From: Clostridiaceae bacterium
Lineage (GTDB): Bacteria; Bacillota; Clostridia; Acetivibrionales; DUMC01
Length of the DNA stretch: 6,490 nt
Reading direction: 5' to 3'
Assembly (NCBI GenBank): GCA_012512865.1
Contig: JAAZDH010000185.1
Coordinates: 1 to 6,490, forward strand
Numbering within the stretch: position 1 is the first letter of the stretch; each line of letters begins with the position of its first letter. The position numbers were made by a program, and so were the translations under genes. Shown one piece after another: positions 1 through 5,635 of this stretch. Under the pieces are notes generated by a model. That model did not search any database. It was not told the DNA's origin and worked only from the letters and a program-made list of their open reading frames with translations.

Positions 1-75
1 ACTTACTTCCAGTTTATTGGAGTAGGTTTAGTTTCCCATGCTCTTTTTTGGGCTTTTTTAGGTAATATCATATGA
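1..75 (+). CDS. Possible C-terminal end of a membrane protein (partial, cut by window edge)
   Basis: Frame 1 of the plus strand is open from the first base and ends at a TGA at 73-75, giving 24 residues. They are strongly hydrophobic and aromatic, with the segment GVGLVSHALFWAFLGNII at the end, as expected for the last transmembrane helix of an integral membrane protein. If real, the gene enters from the left and converges on the minus-strand operon. The fragment is too short to name a family. Against it: frame 3 is also open until base 63, and the antisense strand can be read as a short basic peptide (MILPKK...), so chance is not excluded. What is seen is only an open, hydrophobic frame; the gene call is inference. 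Confidence 0.33.
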   Translation, partial: TYFQFIGVGLVSHALFWAFLGNII

Positions 76-258
76 AATTTTCAAGGTTCATTTCCAATTT
101 AGGTCTTGACATTTAACCGCTGGACTTTCTATTTTTCCGTGTAATGGCATATTCAATAGCAGACTGCATAACATGTGAAATAATTGGTATTTATTAACAA
201 ATTAGTATTGCCATTTTCGCTTTTTAATCCCAAACGGAACATATCGTAACACCCTGTC

Positions 259-296
259 TGCAGGTAAACAAGGCATTTGGCAACCTCATACCTGCA
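259..296. repeat. 7-bp inverted repeat with 24-base spacer
   Basis: TGCAGGT (259-265) and ACCTGCA (290-296) are perfect reverse complements around a 24-base spacer. Inside the spacer, AGG (271-273) and CCT (284-286) could add a short inner stem. On the minus-strand transcript this would be a 3' hairpin about 105-145 bases past the operon's stop codon. No T-run follows on either strand, so it is not a typical Rho-independent terminator. It could be an mRNA 3'-end stabiliser or chance. Confidence 0.35.
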
Positions 297-307
297 TATT
301 GCATTCG

Positions 308-331
308 CATTAACACATGCACATTAACACA
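308..331. repeat. 10-bp direct repeat, two copies 14 bases apart
   Basis: CATTAACACA occurs at 308-317 and again at 322-331, with ATGCA-like sequence after each copy (TGCA at 318-321, ACATGCA after the second). This looks like a small local duplication in non-coding DNA. It has no visible function, and two copies are too few to suggest an array or iteron set. Confidence 0.45.
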
Positions 332-420
332 ACATGCAGCAATATCATGCCTGCAATTCCTGCAAATATGGCGCCTATAAATAATATACCAGATGCAGCC
401 GCTACTTTACAAGGATATTC
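310..420 (-). other. Hydrophobic open frame without a normal start codon (36 codons)
   Basis: Overlapping the last codons of the large oxidoreductase gene, in the -1 frame relative to it, a minus-strand frame is open from 420 to a TAA at 310-312. Its translation contains a continuous membrane-like segment (SGILFIGAIFAGIAG, then MILLHVVLMCMC). The frame has no ATG, GTG or TTG before the helix; the first ATG lies in its middle and has no Shine-Dalgarno site. It could be the remnant of a small membrane protein, a tail reached by frameshifting at the end of the upstream gene, or chance in T-rich DNA. No heptameric slippery site is visible at the junction. Confidence 0.15.
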
Positions 421-3053
421 TTATTAATCATTCCTATGTTTTTATTCGGGCAGCGGTTGTAGCACATCCCGCAAGCTGCACACTCTTCGCTGTTGACCTC
501 CCAGCAATCATCGGCATTTAGGTGAATGGCAAATTCGCTGCATATAGAAGCACATAACCCGCAACCTTCACCGCACCCGCAATCCAGGCAACGTCTCGCT
601 TCATCGATTGCCTCTTCTTCTGTCAACAAGCGTGTATACACCGAAAAGCCTTCAACTCTTTTCTTTCCGTCCATTATCCTTAAATCAACGGGATTCACAT
701 CCTTGAAATACCCGGAGCGCCTTAGCACGTCTTCCTTAGCAACAGCAGGGTATACAGGTTCATATTCCAAGACCGCATCTTTACCGGAAATGTACTTGTC
801 AATTGAGACTGCGCCGCGCTTTCCAGCCGCAATAGCCCCGATTACGCTATCCACGTTAACAACATCGCCACCTGCAAATACCCCTTCGATACTGGTAGCT
901 CCCGTAGAAGGCTCACAGGCAACCATCCCGGCTTTATCAAGCATGAAACCTTTAACAACATCACAACAAGGTTTTTGTCCCGCAGCTAATATCACCGAAT
1001 CACAAGGCAGCACAAATTCGGCGCAATCCACGGCTTCGGGCTTTCTCCTGCCTGAGCTGTCCTTTGCGCCAAGTACCTGGTTTTTAATCCTTATGCCTGC
1101 CACCTTTCCGTTACAGGTTTTAATTGCCGTGGGTGCGACAAGATACATAACTTTTATTCCCTCTTCCTCTGCTTCTTCTATTTCTTCCCGTGAAGCAGGC
1201 ATTTCATCCCTGGTCCTCCTGTACGCCACGTATACTTCTTCAGCTCCAAGTCTCCTTGCAGTTCGGGCCGAGTCAACGGCGGTAAACCCCCCGCCTATAA
1301 CAACGACTCTTTTGCCAATATCAGGGGCATTTCCTTCATGTACTAATTTTAAAAAATCTATTGCCGGATATACACCATTGGCTTCTTCTCCCGGTACACC
1401 AAGATTTCGCCCTTGTTGGGCGCCAATACCAAGGTATATGGCGGCATATCCCTCTCCTTTAAGGGACTCGATGGAAAAATCCCTGCCCAGGCTTTTCCCC
1501 GTAACAAATTCTATTCCCATTCCCCTTAGCACTTCGATTTCTTCATCCAGTACCCCATGGCCGATCCTGAAACTTGGCAAACCGTACCTTAGCATGCCTC
1601 CCAGCAAAGGCTCCTTTTCAAAGACTGTTACCTTGTATCCTGCCAGGGCAAGGTAAAATGCGCATGAAAGCCCTGAGGGTCCTGAACCTATTACGGCGAC
1701 CTTTTCATTTCTCATGGCTTTTTTCTCGATGCTGGGCTTCCATCCCGCCTTCCTGCCATAATCAATAACGAATTTCTTTATTTCCCTGATCGGCACGGGT
1801 CTTCCTGTAACACCACTCGTACATTCTTCTTCGCAAGGGCGGTTGCACACCCATGCACAAACTGATTGCAGGGGGTTCTTGGCCATTATCAGTTCGTAAG
1901 CCCGCTTGAAATCCCCCTTCGCCACCTTTCTCACGTAAGCCTGCGCAGGCACATGATGGGGGCATGCAGCCTTGCACGGGGCCGCCAGGCTTGGTTCTGT
2001 TATTTTTGCATAACCTTCATAAAGCGTAAGCTCAGGCGCGCTTTTTACAAGTGGGACAACAATATCCCGCATTTCCCTTACGGATTTATAGCCATGCTCC
2101 TCCATGTAATTTTTCAAATCCAGGATTAAGCCCCCGATAAAATCAAAACCGCTTATAAGGGTTTCTGCGCATATACCCACCAGGTCCGCCCCGCACATTA
2201 TCATTTCAATGGCATCCTTGTAATTGCGCACTCCTCCTGCCGCCATGATTTTTGCCCCCGGCCCGTTGACTTTCCTTATTTCATAAGTATCCCTCAAGGC
2301 CAGTGGCTTGACCCATGCGCCTGCATGGCATGACATGCTGATTTCATCCTGCAGGTGGTACACCGCCCGGCCAGGATTATCCAGGTCAATCGGAGGTATG
2401 CCAAGCCTGTTTGCCGTTCCTCCCACTGCATCCGCCCCGGCTTCATATAAAGCCTTTGCCACCTGGGCGATTTTTCCCCCCTCCGGTGTAAGCTTTACAA
2501 ATAAGGGGATTTTTATTACTTTTTTAACCTCCCTCGCAATCTCCGCCACTGCATCGGCCTGCTGCCCAAGACTTGCACCCGTGCGTATGGAACAGGCATT
2601 TTCATCACCTGATGAGATTTCAACATTATATGACATGTTTGGACAACACATGTTCAACTCGATGATATCTGCACCGGCTTCCTCGAATTTCCCGGCCATG
2701 TTTACCCAGCCTTCAATCCCCTTGTCCCCTGCATAGGTGATATTGGCCATTAATATAAGCTCCTTCAACACCTTTTTAGCGTCCTCCACCAATTTCAAGC
2801 CTTCTGCAAAACTAAGGCGTTTTTCCGCGGTAAAAGCCAGGGCGTTCCTGTCTCCAAGCAATGCATACCTGGGTACCCTATTAATATAAGGTGCAGGGTC
2901 TATTGTCAGCTTGATGCTTGCAGCCGCCCATCCCGTTTCTTCAATCCTTTTCAGTTGTTTCACCAACTTGGTGGTTGGACCGGAAGCAACGTAAAACGGG
3001 TTTTTAAATGTGATTCCTCCTACCTCTACGGGTAAATATAAATTCTTTTTCAT
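402..3053 (-). CDS. Dihydropyrimidine-dehydrogenase-like fused oxidoreductase (FMN barrel + GltD-like Fe-S/FAD/NAD(P)H module + ferredoxin domain)
   Basis: This 883-residue cytoplasmic flavin/iron-sulfur enzyme combines a PreA-like and a PreT-like half. Residues 1 to about 335 form a dihydroorotate-dehydrogenase-type FMN barrel, with ELNMCCPN (132-139), VKLTP (186-190) and the FMN-phosphate loop AAGGVRNYKDA (271-281). A GltD-type Fe-S segment follows (Cys360, 364, 399, 403, 407, 411). Next come the FAD site GSGPSG (456-461) with GGMLRYGLPSFR (485-496), the NAD(P)H site GGGFTA (587-592) with YRRTRDEMPA (611-620), and the closing FAD motif GVFAGGD (724-730). The tail carries Cys822, 825, 827, 831, 834, 838 and Cys858, 861, 864, 868, enough for two [4Fe-4S] clusters. 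By family analogy electrons pass from NAD(P)H via FAD and Fe-S to FMN, reducing a C=C bond or running in reverse. The substrate is unknown: no hydantoinase or other pyrimidine gene is near. The start ATG overlaps the upstream stop (ATGA), with GAGGGGG 11 bases upstream. Confidence 0.9.
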   Translation of the reverse strand: MKKNLYLPVEVGGITFKNPFYVASGPTTKLVKQLKRIEETGWAAASIKLTIDPAPYINRVPRYALLGDRNALAFTAEKRLSFAEGLKLVEDAKKVLKELILMANITYAGDKGIEGWVNMAGKFEEAGADIIELNMCCPNMSYNVEISSGDENACSIRTGASLGQQADAVAEIAREVKKVIKIPLFVKLTPEGGKIAQVAKALYEAGADAVGGTANRLGIPPIDLDNPGRAVYHLQDEISMSCHAGAWVKPLALRDTYEIRKVNGPGAKIMAAGGVRNYKDAIEMIMCGADLVGICAETLISGFDFIGGLILDLKNYMEEHGYKSVREMRDIVVPLVKSAPELTLYEGYAKITEPSLAAPCKAACPHHVPAQAYVRKVAKGDFKRAYELIMAKNPLQSVCAWVCNRPCEEECTSGVTGRPVPIREIKKFVIDYGRKAGWKPSIEKKAMRNEKVAVIGSGPSGLSCAFYLALAGYKVTVFEKEPLLGGMLRYGLPSFRIGHGVLDEEIEVLRGMGIEFVTGKSLGRDFSIESLKGEGYAAIYLGIGAQQGRNLGVPGEEANGVYPAIDFLKLVHEGNAPDIGKRVVVIGGGFTAVDSARTARRLGAEEVYVAYRRTRDEMPASREEIEEAEEEGIKVMYLVAPTAIKTCNGKVAGIRIKNQVLGAKDSSGRRKPEAVDCAEFVLPCDSVILAAGQKPCCDVVKGFMLDKAGMVACEPSTGATSIEGVFAGGDVVNVDSVIGAIAAGKRGAVSIDKYISGKDAVLEYEPVYPAVAKEDVLRRSGYFKDVNPVDLRIMDGKKRVEGFSVYTRLLTEEEAIDEARRCLDCGCGEGCGLCASICSEFAIHLNADDCWEVNSEECAACGMCYNRCPNKNIGMINKNILVK

Positions 3054-4135
3054 AACCTGGCATACCCCCTCAACTCGCTGTTTACCACCTTTACCCCTTC
3101 TCTTGCCGATTTATAAATCAAGTTCACCACCTTCAAGGCTTCAAGGCCGTCAATACCCCTCAAGCCTATTCTTGCATCCTCATTCTTAAGGCAGCACTCC
3201 ATGAAATGCCTTATTTCATTTACATAGCCAAGGTTAAACTTTTCGTCAACAGCAGGGCTTGACCAGCCCGTGGTTACCTCTGCTTTTTCCACCGTATAAC
3301 TTATCCCTGGAATCGAATAGCAGGTTATGGGGGAGGAAAATGTAAGATTTATGTGCATGCAGCCCTCGGTGCCATAAATATCTATCATATCCTCCATGCC
3401 GCCCCTTGTAACATAGTTGGCCTCCAGCAAGGCTTGCGTGCCGTCGGCAAACTTAATGATGCACGCGGACCAGTCTTCGCCCTCCATTTTTTTATGTACA
3501 AGGTTCTTTTCCCCACCCCCGGACGTCATTGCAACAAGTTCCGTCCACTTGTTTTCTTTTAAAGCAAGCATAAAGCCAACAGGATGGATTCCAAGATGAA
3601 CCATGCACCCTCCTCCGCAATATTTTATGGTCTGGGCAAAAGGCGAATGGGAACCGCTGTGGCACTCCCTTGCACGAATATATAAAGGCTTCCCTATGGC
3701 GCCTTCATTAATAATTTCCAGTGGCTTGTTTATGGCCGGTGCAAAAATCCAGTCCTCGGCGTAATAAAGCTTTTTTCCGGCCCTTGCAGCCGCCTCAACC
3801 ATCTCCTTTGCATCCTCGACAGTTGTTGCAAGAGGTTTTTCGCAAATCACGTGACGTCCCCTTTTAAATGCTTTAACTGCCACATCATGGTGAAGAAAAT
3901 TGGGAAGGCAAATATCCACCACGTCGCAGTCCGCTTCTTCGATAGCCTTGTCGTAATTGTCATAAACTTTATACCCGGTAAAACCATACCTTTCTGCAAG
4001 GGGCCTTATTTTCGAAGTATCTTTGTCGCATATAGCCACAATCTCCGCCAGCTCCTTGCATCGCGAATATCCATCTATGTGAAGATCGGCGCTAAATGCC
4101 GCCCCAACGAGTAAAACCCTTACTCTTTTATCCAT
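3050..4135 (-). CDS. Gfo/Idh/MocA-family NAD(P)-dependent oxidoreductase
   Basis: The protein has 361 residues, the usual length for this family, whose members oxidise or reduce sugars, inositols, sugar acids and related cyclic compounds with NAD(P). The N-terminal Rossmann fold starts with RVLLVGAAFSADLH (6-19). Its glycine motif is degenerate: the second Gly is Ala13. The hallmark EKP lies at 99-101 (catalytic Lys100) after CLPNFLHHDVA (76-86). The substrate domain has GGGCMVHLGIH (174-184), which aligns with the family's GGGxxxDxGxH. The catalytic His184 is kept, but the usual Asp is His180. The start ATG has a strong Shine-Dalgarno site, AAGGAGG at 4143-4149, 7 bases upstream. The gene follows the TetR gene by 38 bases and overlaps the next start by 4 bases, so translational coupling with the large oxidoreductase is likely. 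The substrate cannot be read from sequence; a shared pathway with its neighbour is inferred. Confidence 0.9.
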   Translation of the reverse strand: MDKRVRVLLVGAAFSADLHIDGYSRCKELAEIVAICDKDTSKIRPLAERYGFTGYKVYDNYDKAIEEADCDVVDICLPNFLHHDVAVKAFKRGRHVICEKPLATTVEDAKEMVEAAARAGKKLYYAEDWIFAPAINKPLEIINEGAIGKPLYIRARECHSGSHSPFAQTIKYCGGGCMVHLGIHPVGFMLALKENKWTELVAMTSGGGEKNLVHKKMEGEDWSACIIKFADGTQALLEANYVTRGGMEDMIDIYGTEGCMHINLTFSSPITCYSIPGISYTVEKAEVTTGWSSPAVDEKFNLGYVNEIRHFMECCLKNEDARIGLRGIDGLEALKVVNLIYKSAREGVKVVNSELRGYARL

Positions 4136-4173
4136 TAAAAGCCCTCCTTACCTTAACAAAAAAATCTTATATT

Positions 4174-4875
4174 TCAATTATTTCCTCCCCTGTTGACGCA
4201 CAAATACCTGAGGAACATCTCGGTTACGGTATCGGTCCTCCTCTTAATGCTTTCTTCAGTATCTATTTCCCTTCCCAGGAGTTTTGACAATGTATACCTG
4301 TTTGAAAAATATGAAAAAGTATAGGTGAGTAAAGACAGAATAACCTCTTCCGTATATATATCCGTCCTGAAAATGCCGTCCGACTTGCCTTTATTTATGA
4401 CTTTCCTTAAAAGGTTGAATACTGGCGTTTTTATGTTCGAAAAATCAATATCCTTGATATAATTGCCTTTATTTAGGTTTTCCCAGATAATAAGGTTGAC
4501 ATACGTGGGATTGTCCTTGAGAAAAGTAAAATAGAGCCTTATTATCTTTTTCATTGCGTCAATACAGCTCATATCCCCGGAAAGCAATACCATTTCCTGC
4601 TTGCTGAGCCTGCCGTATACCTCTGCAAGGACAGCCTTGTACAGCTCCTCCTTGTTGCCAAAATACTCGTACAGCATCCTTTTATTAATATTTGCAGTTT
4701 CGGCTATATCATCCACCCTTGTACCATATATACCCTTCTCGGCGAACTTGATCTCTGCGGCCCTGAGTATGTCCTGCTTTGACTTGCTGGAATTCCTTTC
4801 CCTTTTGCCAGGGTTTCCCGTGCTTGTAGCTGCATTCTTTCCTGTATTCATGGTCACACTTGCCTTCCTTGTCAT
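4174..4875 (-). CDS. TetR/AcrR-family transcriptional regulator
   Basis: From the first ATG (4875) the product has 233 residues. After a low-complexity Lys/Asn/Ser/Thr-rich tail (1-31) comes the TetR DNA-binding domain: DILRAAEIKFAEKGIYGTRV (35-54), then the helix-turn-helix DDIAETANINKRMLYEYF (55-72) and the typical NKEELYKAVL (74-83). The rest is a helical ligand and dimer domain without a recognisable subfamily signature. As the first gene of the operon, directly behind a promoter with a palindromic operator, it is most simply a self-regulating repressor. The ligand is unknown. The start is doubtful: ATG4875 has no Shine-Dalgarno site, since the operator occupies that place. AGGAAGG at 4863-4869 instead points to GTG codon 7 (4855-4857, 5-base spacing) or ATG codon 9 (4849-4851, 11-base spacing), giving 227 or 225 residues. 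Either choice leaves the DNA-binding domain intact. Confidence 0.92.
   Translation of the reverse strand: MTRKASVTMNTGKNAATSTGNPGKRERNSSKSKQDILRAAEIKFAEKGIYGTRVDDIAETANINKRMLYEYFGNKEELYKAVLAEVYGRLSKQEMVLLSGDMSCIDAMKKIIRLYFTFLKDNPTYVNLIIWENLNKGNYIKDIDFSNIKTPVFNLLRKVINKGKSDGIFRTDIYTEEVILSLLTYTFSYFSNRYTLSKLLGREIDTEESIKRRTDTVTEMFLRYLCVNRGGNN
4863..4869 (-). promoter_or_regulatory. Ribosome binding site that favours an internal start of the TetR gene
   Basis: AGGAAGG lies inside the first codons of the longest TetR reading frame. It is 5 bases before the in-frame GTG at 4855-4857 and 11 bases before the in-frame ATG at 4849-4851. The upstream ATG at 4873-4875 is preceded only by AT-rich operator sequence. 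This supports moving the start downstream. Confidence 0.55.
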
Positions 4876-4878
4876 TAA

Positions 4879-4898
4879 GTAAATAACTTGTTAGTTAC
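4879..4898 (-). promoter_or_regulatory. Probable TetR operator (20-bp near-palindrome)
   Basis: On the minus strand the site reads GTAAcTAACaaGTTAtTTAC. Of its 10 symmetric base pairs 8 match; the mismatches are the central pair and the fifth pair (lower case). It begins at the base directly after the -10 hexamer and covers the expected transcription start (about 4892), an arrangement that would block initiation when bound. A roughly 20-bp palindrome next to its own gene's promoter is typical for TetR-family autoregulation. That this regulator binds it is inference. Confidence 0.7.
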
Positions 4899-4927
4899 AT
4901 TTTATTATAAAAATCTGCTCCAGTCAA
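4899..4927 (-). promoter_or_regulatory. Sigma-A-type promoter of the TetR-oxidoreductase operon
   Basis: The minus strand carries TTGACT (4922-4927) and TAAAAT (4899-4904) separated by exactly 17 bases; each box matches the consensus at 5 of 6 positions. The predicted start is near 4892, inside the operator, leaving a short leader before the likely GTG/ATG start of the regulator. A perfect TATAAT lies at 4904-4909, but it is only 12 bases from TTGACT and 22 from the next upstream candidate, so it is less likely to be the -10. Confidence 0.65.
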
Positions 4928-4960
4928 TAGGCAACAAATAAACCCTCATTCCATTGACTG
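4921..4960. repeat. 8-bp inverted repeat spanning the -35 region
   Basis: CAGTCAAT (4921-4928) and ATTGACTG (4953-4960) are perfect reverse complements separated by 24 bases. The first arm contains the -35 box (TTGACT on the minus strand). The second arm also takes part in the hairpin at 4951-4969. The repeat could be a second regulator site that includes the -35, or chance similarity between the promoter and an old insertion end. Confidence 0.4.
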
Positions 4961-4969
4961 AAGTCATGG
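4951..4969 (-). other. Hairpin resembling an IS200/IS605-type transposon end (possible remnant)
   Basis: On the minus strand CCATGACT-TC-AGTCA(A)TGG folds into an 8-bp stem with a 2-base loop and one bulged A. The core GACTTCAGTC, framed by CCCAT and ATGG, is the kind of hairpin often seen past tnpB genes at the right end of IS200/IS605-family elements. No tnpA or tnpB is present here, so at most this is a solo end or a small non-autonomous element. It sits 19 bases past the acetyltransferase stop and might also weakly affect transcription end. The resemblance is from memory of the family. Confidence 0.4.
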
Positions 4970-4987
4970 GCTTTCGGTTAAGTCCTT

Positions 4988-5569
4988 TTAGTCCAGGATT
5001 TTCCTTTCCAGGATTTCTTCAACCATTTTCCATGCCCGCACGGACTCATTGTTTTCCAGTTCTGGCTTGAATCCGAAATCCAGGTACATGTTTATAGCTT
5101 TATAACGGGTGGTATGTGAAACAAGGTATGCCCTGTCATGGTGCTCAGCAAGATAAATCATTGCAGTTGCAAGCAACGGTTTTGCCAGCTTCCTTCCCTG
5201 AAAATCCGGGTGAATCTCCACCCAGTGAATGCGGCCATGGTTTTGCCCCTTGTAATTGTCATTATACCAGGCGGTAGTTGTACCTATTGCCCTGCCGCTA
5301 TCCTTATGTATCACAAAAAAGCACCGCTCCTCCATCTCGTGACGGTATGGCCCAAACTCCTTTTCAAAATAATCCAGCGCTTCCTTTTCCGTTTTAAACT
5401 CTCCTGCAGCAGTTTCAATTTCAGCCCATATCCCTTCTTCACCGATCCTGTATTTTCTTATATAATACCCGGCGGGCAAAGGGTGCCTTTCAGCAAGCAC
5501 CTTTAGTTTCCCCTTTTCAAGGCGGTCACATATCATTAACACGGTTATTTTTTCTATTTCCGGGGACAT
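4988..5569 (-). CDS. GNAT-family N-acetyltransferase
   Basis: This 193-residue cytoplasmic protein has the acetyl-CoA-binding GNAT fold in the second half. The strand at 83-88 (CFFVIH) and AIGTTTAWY (94-102) lead into motif A, WVEIHPDFQGRKLAKPLL (116-133), whose QGRKLA matches the Q/R-x-x-G-x-G/A pyrophosphate loop except that its central Gly is Lys127. Motif B follows as YKAINMYLDFGF (156-167), the usual A-x-x-x-Y-x-x-x-G-F ending. The first 80 residues are not recognisable and may shape the acceptor site. The acceptor, whether small molecule or protein, cannot be told from sequence. An in-frame TGA lies four codons before ATG5569, excluding longer forms. GGAGGAG is 13 bases upstream, a rather long spacing. 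The gene follows the phosphofructokinase by 66 bases without a visible terminator and may be co-transcribed. Confidence 0.88.
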   Translation of the reverse strand: MSPEIEKITVLMICDRLEKGKLKVLAERHPLPAGYYIRKYRIGEEGIWAEIETAAGEFKTEKEALDYFEKEFGPYRHEMEERCFFVIHKDSGRAIGTTTAWYNDNYKGQNHGRIHWVEIHPDFQGRKLAKPLLATAMIYLAEHHDRAYLVSHTTRYKAINMYLDFGFKPELENNESVRAWKMVEEILERKILD

Positions 5570-5635
5570 ATGCTCTTTTCAACTCCTCCAGGTTTAACAT
5601 AATACCTTATGGAATCATTGTAACTTCTCATCTCA

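Larger units (their letters stand above)
76..401. other. AT-rich intergenic region beyond the 3' end of the operon
   Basis: This 326-base stretch holds no convincing gene. Frames on both strands are broken by stops every few dozen bases, apart from the hydrophobic minus-strand frame listed separately. It contains a 7-bp inverted repeat (259-296) and a 10-bp direct repeat (308-331). A TTGACA at 106-111 on the plus strand has only a weak -10 partner and no reading frame to serve. No GC-rich stem followed by a T-run was found on the minus strand, so the operon's transcription end is not visible as a classical intrinsic terminator. Confidence 0.5.

Noticed and set aside
41..60. GCTC-T6-GGGC-T6 as a plus-strand terminator
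   Set aside because: The stem is only 4 bp including a wobble pair, and the site would lie inside the possible reading frame that ends at 75.
106..135. TTGACA with a TATTTT-like -10 on the plus strand
   Set aside because: The -10 matches only 4 of 6 at an 18-base spacing, and no plus-strand gene follows.
308..331. Direct repeats as a CRISPR or iteron array
   Set aside because: There are only two 10-bp copies, with no regular spacers and no further units.
526..1656. Long plus-strand open frame (376 codons) antisense to the large oxidoreductase
   Set aside because: Its product is low-complexity (Ser/Pro/Thr-rich) with no motif, and it lies fully opposite a gene with many confirmed catalytic motifs.
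1762..1977. Second minus-strand frame (71 codons) inside the large oxidoreductase gene
   Set aside because: It overlaps the Fe-S region of the real frame, has a Cys/Arg-rich product without a recognisable domain, and lacks a ribosome binding site.
4904..4937. Perfect TATAAT (4904-4909) as the TetR promoter -10
   Set aside because: Spacing to the possible -35 boxes is 12 or 22 bases; TAAAAT at 4899-4904 gives exactly 17 bases from TTGACT.
5526..5600. 24-codon leader reading frame starting at ATG 5598-5600 and overlapping the acetyltransferase start
   Set aside because: No Shine-Dalgarno site precedes it, its peptide shows no attenuation-like codon run, and the GGAGGAG inside it already serves the acetyltransferase.
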